This document shows, one piece after another, positions 7,926 through 16,600 of a stretch of 42,189 nucleotides of DNA (position 1 is its first letter; each line of letters begins with the position of its first letter). Made by a program: the position numbers and the translations under genes. The stretch comes from Clostridiales bacterium UBA1740 (GTDB taxonomy: Bacteria > Bacillota > Clostridia > Oscillospirales > CAG-272). The notes beneath the pieces were generated by a model. That model was given only the letters and a program-made list of their open reading frames with translations. It did no database searches and was not told the DNA's origin. The stretch is taken from assembly GCA_002315715.1 (NCBI GenBank), contig DCHY01000005.1, forward strand, positions 20,008 through 62,196, read 5' to 3'.

Positions 7926-8552
7926 TTAAAGAGAATACTCGGTTCCGTTTGCTTTCTTCTCGAGAAAAGCGCCGTAGCGGAAAACCAAGGAAAGGAACAG
8001 ATAGATGAAACCGAGAACGGGGAAGGCGAATGCGTACGCGCTTGAAATGGGGAAGAGCCCGGAAAGAACAAGCGTCAAAACGGATTCCACGATACCGCAA
8101 ATAAAGGAAGCGCCGATGTTGTAGAGAATGACGTGGATACCGAGTTTTTTGAGTTCCTCGGCGCCTTCATACGTAAACGGCGTGCCGGCAAGCGTCACGG
8201 CTTTGTAATAGTGATAGTTTTCACGGCCGAGAACAAACCCGACGATGCAGATAAACAGCGAGATAACCGAGAAGTTCAAAAGGTTGTTGACGAGTGCGTC
8301 GGCGTTGTTCAAAACGTAGGAAAGAACGAAATCGCCGTAGCCGTCGGAGCCTTCGAACACTTCTTCGATAGCGGCGTCAAACTGCGGATCGGCAAGCAAC
8401 GCGTTGATGCTCGCGGTCTGGGAATAGAGAAAGACGGAGCCGACGATGCCGAGAGAAAAGAGGATGATGCCGATGAGGCAAGACACTTTTGCAACGGCGG
8501 AAATCACTTTGGCTGCTTTCATGATTTTCATGAGTGACTTAAGATGGTTCAT
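7926..8552 (-). CDS. Membrane protein of unknown function (four predicted helices)
   Basis: I do not recognise a family. The 208 residues show a basic amphipathic N-terminus, a hydrophobic helix at about residues 24-46, an acidic extracytoplasmic-type loop containing F-E-G-S-D-G-Y-G-D, a second helix near 90-108, a soluble stretch with Y-E-G-A-E-E-L-K-K-L-G, two further hydrophobic segments, and a basic tail. The ATG at 8552 is preferred over the GTG at 8561 because AAAGGTG is correctly spaced from the ATG. It is a single-gene transcript with its own promoter and terminator. The stretch after helix 2 resembles short cytoplasmic linkers of small integral membrane proteins, and no catalytic motif is visible. 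Confidence 0.75.
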   Translation of the reverse strand: MNHLKSLMKIMKAAKVISAVAKVSCLIGIILFSLGIVGSVFLYSQTASINALLADPQFDAAIEEVFEGSDGYGDFVLSYVLNNADALVNNLLNFSVISLFICIVGFVLGRENYHYYKAVTLAGTPFTYEGAEELKKLGIHVILYNIGASFICGIVESVLTLVLSGLFPISSAYAFAFPVLGFIYLFLSLVFRYGAFLEKKANGTEYSL

Positions 8553-8617
8553 AGTGGTCACCTTTCATTTTTCGGTAATGAAGAATCCTTACCCGAACTA
8601 TATAATTTATCGATTCT

Positions 8618-8647
8618 ATTATAGAACGCCCCGCCGCCTTTTGTCAA
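8618..8647 (-). promoter_or_regulatory. Sigma-A promoter of the 208-residue membrane protein gene
   Basis: On the minus strand a perfect TTGACA (8647-8642), 18 bases, then a perfect TATAAT (8623-8618). The leader would be about 60 bases. Confidence 0.87.
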
Positions 8648-8924
8648 GAAGTTTTCGTGATATTCTTCTTTGCGGAAAAAGTTTTCCACGGTTCATACCG
8701 AGAACTTTCGCTCCTTTTTTAATTCGCGCCTTTTGCGCGCTTTTGTCGAAAACGTGTTCTGATTATCCTTAAAACGCCGAAATTGCTAATAATTATTTAC
8801 AAAAGCGGCGCTTTTCCGAGAAGCAGACGGAATAACGTTTGAAAACGACGCAAAAGAGAAAGAGGGAAAGTCGCGGCGCTTTAAAATCAAATCCGTTAAA
8901 TTTTAAAAAATATGCGATTTTTGC
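8648..8924. other. Intergenic region between divergent promoters, nothing recognised
   Basis: About 280 bases, A/T rich, between the divergent promoters at 8618-8647 and 8925-8953. I find no convincing reading frame, RNA gene, repeat or operator. A weak imperfect pairing of CGCCG (about 8774) with CGGCG (about 8806) has a long loop and no clear T tract. Confidence 0.5.
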
Positions 8925-8953
8925 TTGCAACGAAATGGGAAGTATGCTATAAT
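8925..8953 (+). promoter_or_regulatory. Sigma-A promoter of the MutS-like / coiled-coil operon
   Basis: TTGCAA (8925-8930), 17 bases, perfect TATAAT (8948-8953). The start would be near 8960, giving a leader of about 75 bases before the ATG at 9035, which is preceded by GAAAGGAGAG. This is the only strong promoter I see ahead of the six genes up to 23607. Confidence 0.87.
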
Positions 8954-9034
8954 GATTGTGTGTAATATTATCGTACTGTTTTATCGCGAGCGCGCGTGAA
9001 GATATATAAATGATTTTTAAGAAAGGAGAGCGAC

Positions 9035-10684
9035 ATGGAAAACAACGTCCAAAACGAAAACGCACGGTTCATCAGCCTTTTATATCCCTCGTTTGATTCC
9101 TATCTCTATCACCGAGACAGAAATCACCTGCCCCGTATCTCCGACCGTGTCACGAGCGAACTCGGACTTTGCGAAATCTTCGACTTGAAAACGGCGAAGC
9201 TCTCCGACTTTTATACTTCCGACGAAGAGGTTATCCGCTATCGCCAAAAAACGCTGAAGGACGCCGTCAACTTCAAAGAACTGCGTGCCACCCTTGCCGC
9301 CGTTCGTCCCGTTCTCGACGACATTTGCGGTCTGCGTGCCTTGGACGACGGTTCTGCCGAAAACGATGCGTATCTGTACAGCATCACCGAGATTGAACTT
9401 TACGTTTCCTGCCTTGAAATTCTGGCAAACGGACTTGCCCCTTTGCAGGACCGGGTGGAGAGTGAAGGATTCCGTTCTCTTTGCGACTTCGTCCTCTCCC
9501 TGACGCATTCCGACTATTACAAAGACCTCAACAAAAAACTCTCGGCGCTGTCTTCCCGCGTCCACGAAATCAAAAGCGTGACCGTCGGCGTCAACTTGGA
9601 TGCCCAACACCGACCCGTGTCGGCGGGCGTTCTCTCCGTCAATGCCGAAACCTTCAAGTCCGGCAAAACGCTCGACAAGATTCTGCGTCTTTCTTTCAAG
9701 AACGACGCTTTCACCTGTATCGCGCCGCTTTCTCCCTGCGGGAAAGGCGAGAGCGAGAATAGACAGGAAGCCTTAATCGGCGCTTTTAACGGCGCCATTG
9801 AAGACGTTTACCGAAACGCCGTCAAGGGTTGGCGCGCCATCGTTGACGAATACGTCAGCGATAACACCGATTTCCTTCTCAAACTTCTTCCCGAAATCGA
9901 GTTTATCACGAGAGCCGCGGAGGTCATCGAAAAACTCGAAAGCCGCAAGGGATGCGAACTTTGCGTGCCGACGGTGGCACCGAAAGAAGAAAAGGTCTTC
10001 CGTGCCGAACAACTCTTCAACCCCCGCGTGGCACTTGCCATCGATACCGATACGGTGGCAAACGATTTCGCTTTCGACGACAATGCACAACTCTTCGTCC
10101 TGACAGGACCGAACCGCGGCGGAAAATCCGTTATCACGGTGGCTTGCGGCGCGGCACAGGCGATGTTCCAACTCGGTCTTCCCGTTCCGGCGAAGGCGGC
10201 GACTCTGTCCGTGGTCGACGGTATCTATACGCATTTTCCCGAGGGTGCCGACGATACGATTGATAAAGGCCGTCTCGGAGAAGAGTGTCAAAGACTGCGC
10301 GAGATATTCGACGAAGCCACCCCGTACTCCATGGTGCTTCTCGACGAATCTCTCTCTTCGACCGGCGCCTACGAAGCGACCTACATCGCCTCGGAAATTT
10401 TGGTTGCCTTTGCGGTGCTTCGTTGCCGCGGCATCTTCTGTACTCACTTGCACGAACTCGCCGCTATGGTCGGCGAAATCAATGAACGCTCGGCGGAAAA
10501 GGGCGGCGTCAAAGTCGATACCTTGGTCGCGGCGATGGAAGAAGGAAAACGCTCCTTCAAAATCGAGCGCAAAAAGCCGGACGGAAAATCTTATGCCCGC
10601 GATATTGCCGACAAGTACGGTCTTTCTTTCGACGACCTCATGAAACGCGTATCCAAGAGCGAAAAAGGAGGAACCGAAACGTGA
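9035..10684 (+). CDS. MutS-like ATPase lacking the mismatch-recognition domain
   Basis: A 549-residue protein with the MutS core/lever region and C-terminal ABC-type ATPase. Walker A is GPNRGGKS at 358-365, Walker B is V-L-L-D-E at 434-438, and F-C-T-H-L-H-E is the switch histidine region. The first 350 residues are helical and look like the MutS lever and clamp. The N-terminal mismatch-binding and connector domains of true MutS (over 800 residues), including the F-x-E motif, are absent, and there is no Smr endonuclease domain as in MutS2. It is therefore a MutS-related ATPase that probably acts on some DNA structure or as a clamp, not a standard repair MutS. The stop overlaps the coaW start (GTGA). 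Confidence 0.87.
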   Translation: MENNVQNENARFISLLYPSFDSYLYHRDRNHLPRISDRVTSELGLCEIFDLKTAKLSDFYTSDEEVIRYRQKTLKDAVNFKELRATLAAVRPVLDDICGLRALDDGSAENDAYLYSITEIELYVSCLEILANGLAPLQDRVESEGFRSLCDFVLSLTHSDYYKDLNKKLSALSSRVHEIKSVTVGVNLDAQHRPVSAGVLSVNAETFKSGKTLDKILRLSFKNDAFTCIAPLSPCGKGESENRQEALIGAFNGAIEDVYRNAVKGWRAIVDEYVSDNTDFLLKLLPEIEFITRAAEVIEKLESRKGCELCVPTVAPKEEKVFRAEQLFNPRVALAIDTDTVANDFAFDDNAQLFVLTGPNRGGKSVITVACGAAQAMFQLGLPVPAKAATLSVVDGIYTHFPEGADDTIDKGRLGEECQRLREIFDEATPYSMVLLDESLSSTGAYEATYIASEILVAFAVLRCRGIFCTHLHELAAMVGEINERSAEKGGVKVDTLVAAMEEGKRSFKIERKKPDGKSYARDIADKYGLSFDDLMKRVSKSEKGGTET

Positions 10685-11532
10685 GTGTAATCATCGGTAT
10701 TGACGTCGGCGGCAGCACGACGAAAATCGTCGGATTCCGCAAGGACGGCGATAGGCGAGAACTCATCGAGCCGCTTTTTATCAAGGCACAAGATCCCGTG
10801 ACGTCGGCGTACGGCGCCTTCGGCAATTTTCTCGACCGCAACGGCTTGTCTATTTCCGACGTTGAAAAAATCCTGGCGACGGGTGTCGGCTCGTCTTTCT
10901 TACTGCGCGGCATCTACGGTTTGCCCTTTGAAAGCGTTCCCGAGTTTGACAGCATCGGACGCGGCGGACGGTATCTTTCGGAATACGACGACTGTCTTGT
11001 CGTCAGCATGGGAACCGGCACGGCGATCGTTCATGCGAAAAACGGGGAGCCTGCCAAGTATCTCGGCGGCACCGGTGTCGGCGGCGGAACGATGATGGGA
11101 CTTTCGAGATTGCTCTTGAAATCCGATAACGTTGCGCATATCGCCGAACTTGCCGAGGACGGCGACCTTTCCAAAATCGACCTGCGTATCAAAGATATCA
11201 CACAGCCGAAGACGATGACCGCCATGCCGGCGGATATGACGGCTGCCAATTTCGGCAACGTCTCGGACATCGCGGAAAAAACGGACGTCGCCAAGGGCAT
11301 TTTGAATCTCATCTTCGAGACGGTCGGCGCTTGTTCTATTTTTGCCGCTCGGTCTTGCGGTGTGAGAAACATCGTTTTGACCGGCAACATGGCGGATTTG
11401 CCCTATTGCCAAGAGAAATGCGAAGAATTCAACGCCATGTACAAAGACGTGCATTTTATCATTCCGAAACTTGCGCCTTTCGGCACCGTTATCGGAACGG
11501 CACTCGGCGGATTTGAAGAGGAAACGGTATGA
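10681..11532 (+). CDS. coaW: Type II pantothenate kinase
   Basis: Phosphorylates pantothenate in the first step of coenzyme A synthesis. At 283 residues it matches bacterial CoaW. It opens with I-G-I-D-V-G-G-S-T-T-K, the ATP-phosphate motif of the acetate/sugar kinase fold, and has S-M-G-T-G-T and G-G-T-G-V-G-G-G-T in the middle. A conserved T-G-N-M segment is near the end. The GTG start is fixed by the four-base overlap with the preceding stop and by AGGAGG just upstream at 10668-10673. It overlaps the CBS gene by four bases, so CoaW, the MutS-like protein and the CBS protein are translationally coupled. Confidence 0.93.
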   Translation: MSVIIGIDVGGSTTKIVGFRKDGDRRELIEPLFIKAQDPVTSAYGAFGNFLDRNGLSISDVEKILATGVGSSFLLRGIYGLPFESVPEFDSIGRGGRYLSEYDDCLVVSMGTGTAIVHAKNGEPAKYLGGTGVGGGTMMGLSRLLLKSDNVAHIAELAEDGDLSKIDLRIKDITQPKTMTAMPADMTAANFGNVSDIAEKTDVAKGILNLIFETVGACSIFAARSCGVRNIVLTGNMADLPYCQEKCEEFNAMYKDVHFIIPKLAPFGTVIGTALGGFEEETV

Positions 11533-11963
11533 ATCTTTTTCGATTTCTGATTCCGAAAAGCATGGTGGAAACCGTCGGGGACGACGCCAGCGTCAGACAG
11601 GCGCTTGAAAAGATGCGCTATCACCGCTATGCGGCGCTTCCCGTTTTGGACAAAGAAGGGAAGTACGTCGGAACCGTCAAGGACCAAGATTTTCTTGCTT
11701 ACTTCTGCGAGCACGAAAACGCGGATTTCCGTAATGCCGAACGCGACGGCGTGTTGAGCATCATGGATTTGCAAAGCAACAAACCTTTGTTTCAAGACGC
11801 TTCCATGCGTGACGTGTTGGAAGAAGTCAAAGAACATAACTTCGTACCGGTCGTGGACGACCGCGGTTGTTTCGTCGGTATGATACTCCGCCGAGAAGTC
11901 CTCGGCTATCTCACCCGGTATTTGCCGGAAAATGAAGACGATAAAAACGAAAAAAATACATGA
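11529..11963 (+). CDS. Stand-alone CBS-pair protein
   Basis: A 144-residue soluble protein made of two CBS repeats (roughly 10-55 and 78-130), with R-Y-A-A-L-P-V-L-D and N-F-V-P-V-V-D-D as the repeated core strands and G-T-V-K-D-Q-D and G-M-I-L-R-R-E as the helices after them. CBS pairs bind adenine nucleotides or related ligands and act as sensors. No enzyme domain is fused. It overlaps coaW in an ATGA junction and is 13 bases from the next gene. A role in sensing ATP, ADP or a CoA-type ligand for this operon is only inference. Confidence 0.88.
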   Translation: MNLFRFLIPKSMVETVGDDASVRQALEKMRYHRYAALPVLDKEGKYVGTVKDQDFLAYFCEHENADFRNAERDGVLSIMDLQSNKPLFQDASMRDVLEEVKEHNFVPVVDDRGCFVGMILRREVLGYLTRYLPENEDDKNEKNT

Positions 11964-11976
11964 TGGGAGAAAAACT

Positions 11977-13635
11977 ATGAGCGAAAACAAAAGTGTGAAC
12001 GCCACCGCTGTCTCGGTCAATGCCGCCAAGGCAAAAACGAAGGCCGCAGAAAAAGCAGCACATGAACTCGCGGAAAGGAAGATGGCAGAACTCGCTTACG
12101 CCGAGAACTACCGTCAGAAACTCCGTGAGGAGAAAGCGGCAAAGAAGAGCGCCGAAATCAAAGAAGCGGAATTAAAAGCCGCCGAACAGCGCGAAGCCGA
12201 AGCCAAAGAACGCCGCAAGCAAATGGAAGAACTCTTGCAGAAAGAACGCGAGGAAATGGTGCAGAGAAACGCCAAAGCCAACGCCGTTCTTCAAAAAGTC
12301 GAAACCGAACAGGAAGAGGCAAAGAAAGCCCCGAAGCCGCAGCCCGAGATTCAGAAGGCTCCGGCACCCGAAGCACCCAAAGCGGTCGTTTCGGAACCGA
12401 AGGCAGAACCGGCGCCCGTCCTTGTCAAAGAAGCCCCCGTCGTTGTCGAGAAAAAAGCACCGGCAGCACCGAAGACGGTTGCAAAACCGATTACGGCACC
12501 CGGCACCGTGAAAGCGCCCATCGGCTCTTTCATCCCCTTTGCTCCGAAAAAGAAGACAGCGCCCAAAGCCCAAGCACCGGCAGCGCCCGTTATGCCTGCG
12601 GTGAAGAAAGCTTATACTCCGAATCTTGTCAATTACTCTCTTTTCGTCGGCCGTCCTTCCGACTCCGTGACGCTTGAAGACCTCTTCCGTTCTTATCAGA
12701 CGGAAGTCATCGAGCCCGACCTTCACAGCAAAGAAGTCATCGAACTTTTGGACGCGCAGAAGAAAAAGGACGCCGAGGAGACAGATGCTCTTTACGATCG
12801 TTTCCTCGAACTGTTTAACGAACAGAAGGGCGCCGACAGCTCTTTGCAAAACGCAAAACTGATTCGCTCTTTGTCCGAAGGCGAACAGGAGTCCGCATTG
12901 GACGCCGAGACGCTTGCCACCATTACGGCAAAGCTCGAAAATATGAAACAGAGCAATGACGCCGGTATCGCCGCCATTTGCGACTCTCTTTTGACCTTGA
13001 TTCGCGGGCAGAAAGCCGTCTCCGAAGGCAATCTTCGCGGTGCTGTCGAAGAGGAAGAACAGAAAGAGACCCAAACGGTCAGCGAATACGCCGACACTTT
13101 GGTTGCCGAGACGGAAAACGAGCCTGCCGAAGAAATCGAAGAAGTCAAGGCGCAAACCGTCGAAGAAGAAGACGCCCTTTGGGTGGAAGAGGACATGGAA
13201 AAAGATTCTTTTGCCCTCATCCCCGACGATCTCAAAGACCTTGCCAAAAAAGTCGTTGCCAAGTACGTGCGCGACGATCTGAAATTGATTGCCGAAGACG
13301 TCAACGAGCAGAGAAAACATCAGAAACTCGGCAAAAAAGCGACGGACGTGGAGAAGAGAAAAGCCGCGTACGAAGCCGTTGCCCTCTGCCGCATGACGAT
13401 TGAAAACTACGCTATTCTTTTGAAGCTTTCCAAAGAGAACGACCTCAAAACGAAAGCCGTTGCCAAGTGCATCGAAAAGGAAATCGCAGAAGAAGGAAAA
13501 CTCGTTGCCAAACTGAACAAGGCAACCGGACGTGAGTTCACTCCCGTCAGTGAGACCTTGGTCAAAGACATTTTGAACGGCAACGAAATCGTGGCTCCCA
13601 AAGAACTCTACCGCAAGGAAACCGTAAAAGCTTAA
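11977..13635 (+). CDS. Coiled-coil protein of unknown function (552 residues)
   Basis: I recognise no family. The protein has no signal peptide or membrane helix. Residues 1-117 are a charged Ala/Glu/Lys/Arg helix likely to form a coiled coil. Residues 118-216 are a flexible proline/alanine/lysine linker. Residues 217-357 are helical and include L-E-D-L-F-R-S-Y at 233-240. Residues 358-410 are strongly acidic. Residues 411-552 are a more balanced helical region that may be globular. The ATG at 11977 is preferred because GGGAGA precedes it; a frame extension upstream overlaps the CBS gene. The next gene, 45 bases on, encodes the giant coiled-coil protein with the same composition and a shared short motif, so the two probably work together. 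Confidence 0.85.
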   Translation: MSENKSVNATAVSVNAAKAKTKAAEKAAHELAERKMAELAYAENYRQKLREEKAAKKSAEIKEAELKAAEQREAEAKERRKQMEELLQKEREEMVQRNAKANAVLQKVETEQEEAKKAPKPQPEIQKAPAPEAPKAVVSEPKAEPAPVLVKEAPVVVEKKAPAAPKTVAKPITAPGTVKAPIGSFIPFAPKKKTAPKAQAPAAPVMPAVKKAYTPNLVNYSLFVGRPSDSVTLEDLFRSYQTEVIEPDLHSKEVIELLDAQKKKDAEETDALYDRFLELFNEQKGADSSLQNAKLIRSLSEGEQESALDAETLATITAKLENMKQSNDAGIAAICDSLLTLIRGQKAVSEGNLRGAVEEEEQKETQTVSEYADTLVAETENEPAEEIEEVKAQTVEEEDALWVEEDMEKDSFALIPDDLKDLAKKVVAKYVRDDLKLIAEDVNEQRKHQKLGKKATDVEKRKAAYEAVALCRMTIENYAILLKLSKENDLKTKAVAKCIEKEIAEEGKLVAKLNKATGREFTPVSETLVKDILNGNEIVAPKELYRKETVKA

Positions 13636-13680
13636 TTCCCACCTCCCCACACCTTATTACACCCGAAATGGAGAAAACCT

Positions 13681-16600
13681 ATGTTTGAAGATAAAGACAA
13701 GAGTTTCGATATGCCTGTAAGCGAGGAAACGAACGTGAATGACGAAAACGTGCGTGCAGAGGATACGTCTGCTCATTTGCAGGAACAGCAGGGGGAAAGT
13801 GCCGATAGCCTTTCGCCTGAAAAAAAGGAGAAGTCTGCCCTCACGTCGAACGAGGCAGGCAACGGCATAAACGGTGTGGGTGAAAATGCGAATAACGGTG
13901 TCAAAGCGGCAGTTCCTTACGTGAAGAAAGAAGAAAGACAAAAGATGGCAAAGACCCAAGCGGCTGCTGCGGCAGCGGAAAGCGCCGCGAAACCGAACGG
14001 GGAAGCGAAAAAGGCGGATTCTCCCATCCCGCCCAAAACTTCCGCCGCTCCTTCCCAAAAGCCCACGGACGGCAATCTTCTGCTACTTGATTTTTCCGAC
14101 GATGAGGATACTTCGCGCGTGTTTGCACAGGACTCGGACGACTATCCGTACGGGAATGCCTTTGCGCCCGCGGCACCGACTACCGTTTCCGTGCCCGCCA
14201 CGGACGATACCGATAAGTTAGAGCGTGACCGTGAGAATGCCCGTCTTTCCGCCGGTCAATCCACCGCCGAGCGAATGGCGCGTGAGGAAGAGAAAAAAGC
14301 CCTCCTCGCCGCGCTCGCCGCTCAGAAAAAGCGCGAAGACGATGCCTACCTCGACGCACAGCGTCACGGTATGCGTATGAGTGCCGGTAAAGGCGCTTAC
14401 GAATCCAACAACCCGGCATTTGCACAGGACTATCTTAAAACTCACGGGGCAGTGGCTGCCGTCGTCGTTCCGCAGAACGGGGATGACGTCCGTTCGCTCG
14501 AAAATGCGGAAGGCCGTGATTCTCTGCGTAAAGCCAACGAGGAAATCGGAAGAGACGCCGAGGATCGCAAACGCCGTTCCAAAAAACAAGGCCCCGACGA
14601 CGATTTCTTCGAAGTCGTGGAAAACGACGGCAAAGCCGACGAAGACGTTCAATTGACCGGTGCCGAAGAAAAGAAACTCCAAAGAGAAAAAGAGCGTCAA
14701 GAAGAGCGCGCCGACCGCAAAAAGAGACGTTTCGTCATGCACACCGGTGACTTTGACGATACGAATCTTACGGGTGCCGCTAATCTCAAGAATTCCCTCA
14801 ATGATAAACCGCTCGAAATGGCGGTTCTCGAAGACTATTTGGCAAAGCGCTTTGCCGCCATGCGTACGGATAACGCCCGTCTTCGCAGCATGAGCGAAAG
14901 AGCCAAGAGAAGACTTCGCAAAAAAGAAAAATCGGATGCCATCAACGACGCCGTGGCTTCGCTTTCCACTCTCGGTATCACCGATGAGAAGGAAACGAAG
15001 AAAATCAAAAAATCCATCTCCGCCGCTCGCGACGAATCCGATTTGTCCCTGTCGGCACCGCAAAATTACAGCAGCAAAACCGCATCTTTGAATGCCAGAC
15101 TTGAAAAAGCGAGACAGCTGGCTTATACCAACGAGGCGGAAAAATATCTCCAAAGCATCGAAGAAGAGCGTGAAGGATTCCGTGCCGAGCGCCAAGCCGC
15201 CAAGGCACAGCAGGCGGATGAACGCCGCGTGGAACGCGCAGAGAAGAAATCCAATCCCGAACGCTACTTGAGTGAATACGAAAAAGAAATCCTGCCGGCA
15301 CTTGAAATCCAAGCCGAAGGCGACTTGGAAAGAACTTCGACCGAAGCCAAACTGACGAGTATTCTTTTGGCTCTGGACGAAGCGAGAAACGTTGCCGTCA
15401 ATACCCAAAATATATTGAAAGCGGAAGCCGAAGCCGCCGAAAAAGCGGCAAATACCGATTCCGCCGCCTCGATTCAGGCGATGAAGAGAGCCAAAATCGA
15501 GCGTGACAGAGTCGAGAAGATCAAAGGTCATTCCGATTCCGTTGAATCTTTACGCCGCAAGGCGGAGAGAGAAGCGCTCCGTGAGGAACGCAAAGCCGGC
15601 GTAGACGCCCGCAACGCCGTTATGGCGGAAGCCGTCGCACAGATGAAGGCGGAACTTCTCGAGGAGATTACCGCTGAAAACGAAAACCGTATTTTCGCAC
15701 TGACCGCCGCCGAAGCGCAGAAATCCGCCGAGTCGGAAAAGCAGGAAGCCGAGAGAATTGCCAGAGTGGAACGCGACAGCGCCACCCGTGCTCTTGCCAA
15801 AGCCGAAGATGCGGAAAACCGCCTTGCACGCGCACAGGCCCGCTTGATGTTGCCCATCACCAGAGCCGAGAAAGCCATTCTCGAAAAAGAATCAAGAGAC
15901 GCTGCGGAAACGCAGATTCGCTGTGAACGTGAAGCGGTGGAAAGATCCGAATCCGCCTCCATCGCCGAAATCAAAGTCACCCTCGCCGCCGCCAAAGTTG
16001 ACAGAATCGAGCAGGACCGCCTCGAGCGCTCTGCCCGTATGCTTGCCGAGCGTGCGGAAGTGTTTGCCAAAGAGCAGGAAAACGCTTTGGCATTTGCCGA
16101 CCGCAACTCCCGTGAGGAAGCGGAAGAAAATGCCAAGAAGGCGAGAGAAGAAGCCAACCGCGCCTTCGCTATCGTAAGAGAAGAAGCCAAGAAAGCCGCC
16201 GCCGCTGCCAAAGTGGAAGCCTCCATCGAAGCCCGCGTTGCCAGAGAAGAACGCATCGTCGCCGAACGTGCGGCAAGAGATGCCAAGGCGGAAGCCGAAT
16301 TGGCAGTTAAGAACGCAAGACTGAAGGAAGAACAGGCGATAGTCGCCCTTCATTCCGAAAAGCGTCAGGCGGAAAGACAGGCCAAAGACGCCAAATTTAT
16401 TGCGGACAGAAAAGCGGAATCCGCTCTCGCCGGAAAATCCCGTGCGATGGCTGCCGCGCAAAAAGAACTGAAACTGACGGCGTATGCCGCCGGTGTGGAA
16501 GACGAACGTCTCTCCCGTGCCGACCGTGAAGCCGACGAAGCCAGAGAAAGAGCCGCCGCATATGCAAAAGTCAAAGGAGAAAGAGAAGCCCGTTTGAGAG

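Noticed and set aside
8675..8695. A DnaA box-like TTTTCCACG and a possible origin
   Set aside because: It is a single, mismatched copy with no cluster, and no dnaA or dnaN is near.
8771..8816. Hairpin in the divergent promoter region
   Set aside because: Only five G/C pairs, a loop of about 25 bases and no clear T tract.
9035..10684. Annotation as mutS or mutS2
   Set aside because: It has neither the mismatch-recognition domain of MutS nor the Smr domain of MutS2, and the length is far too short for either.
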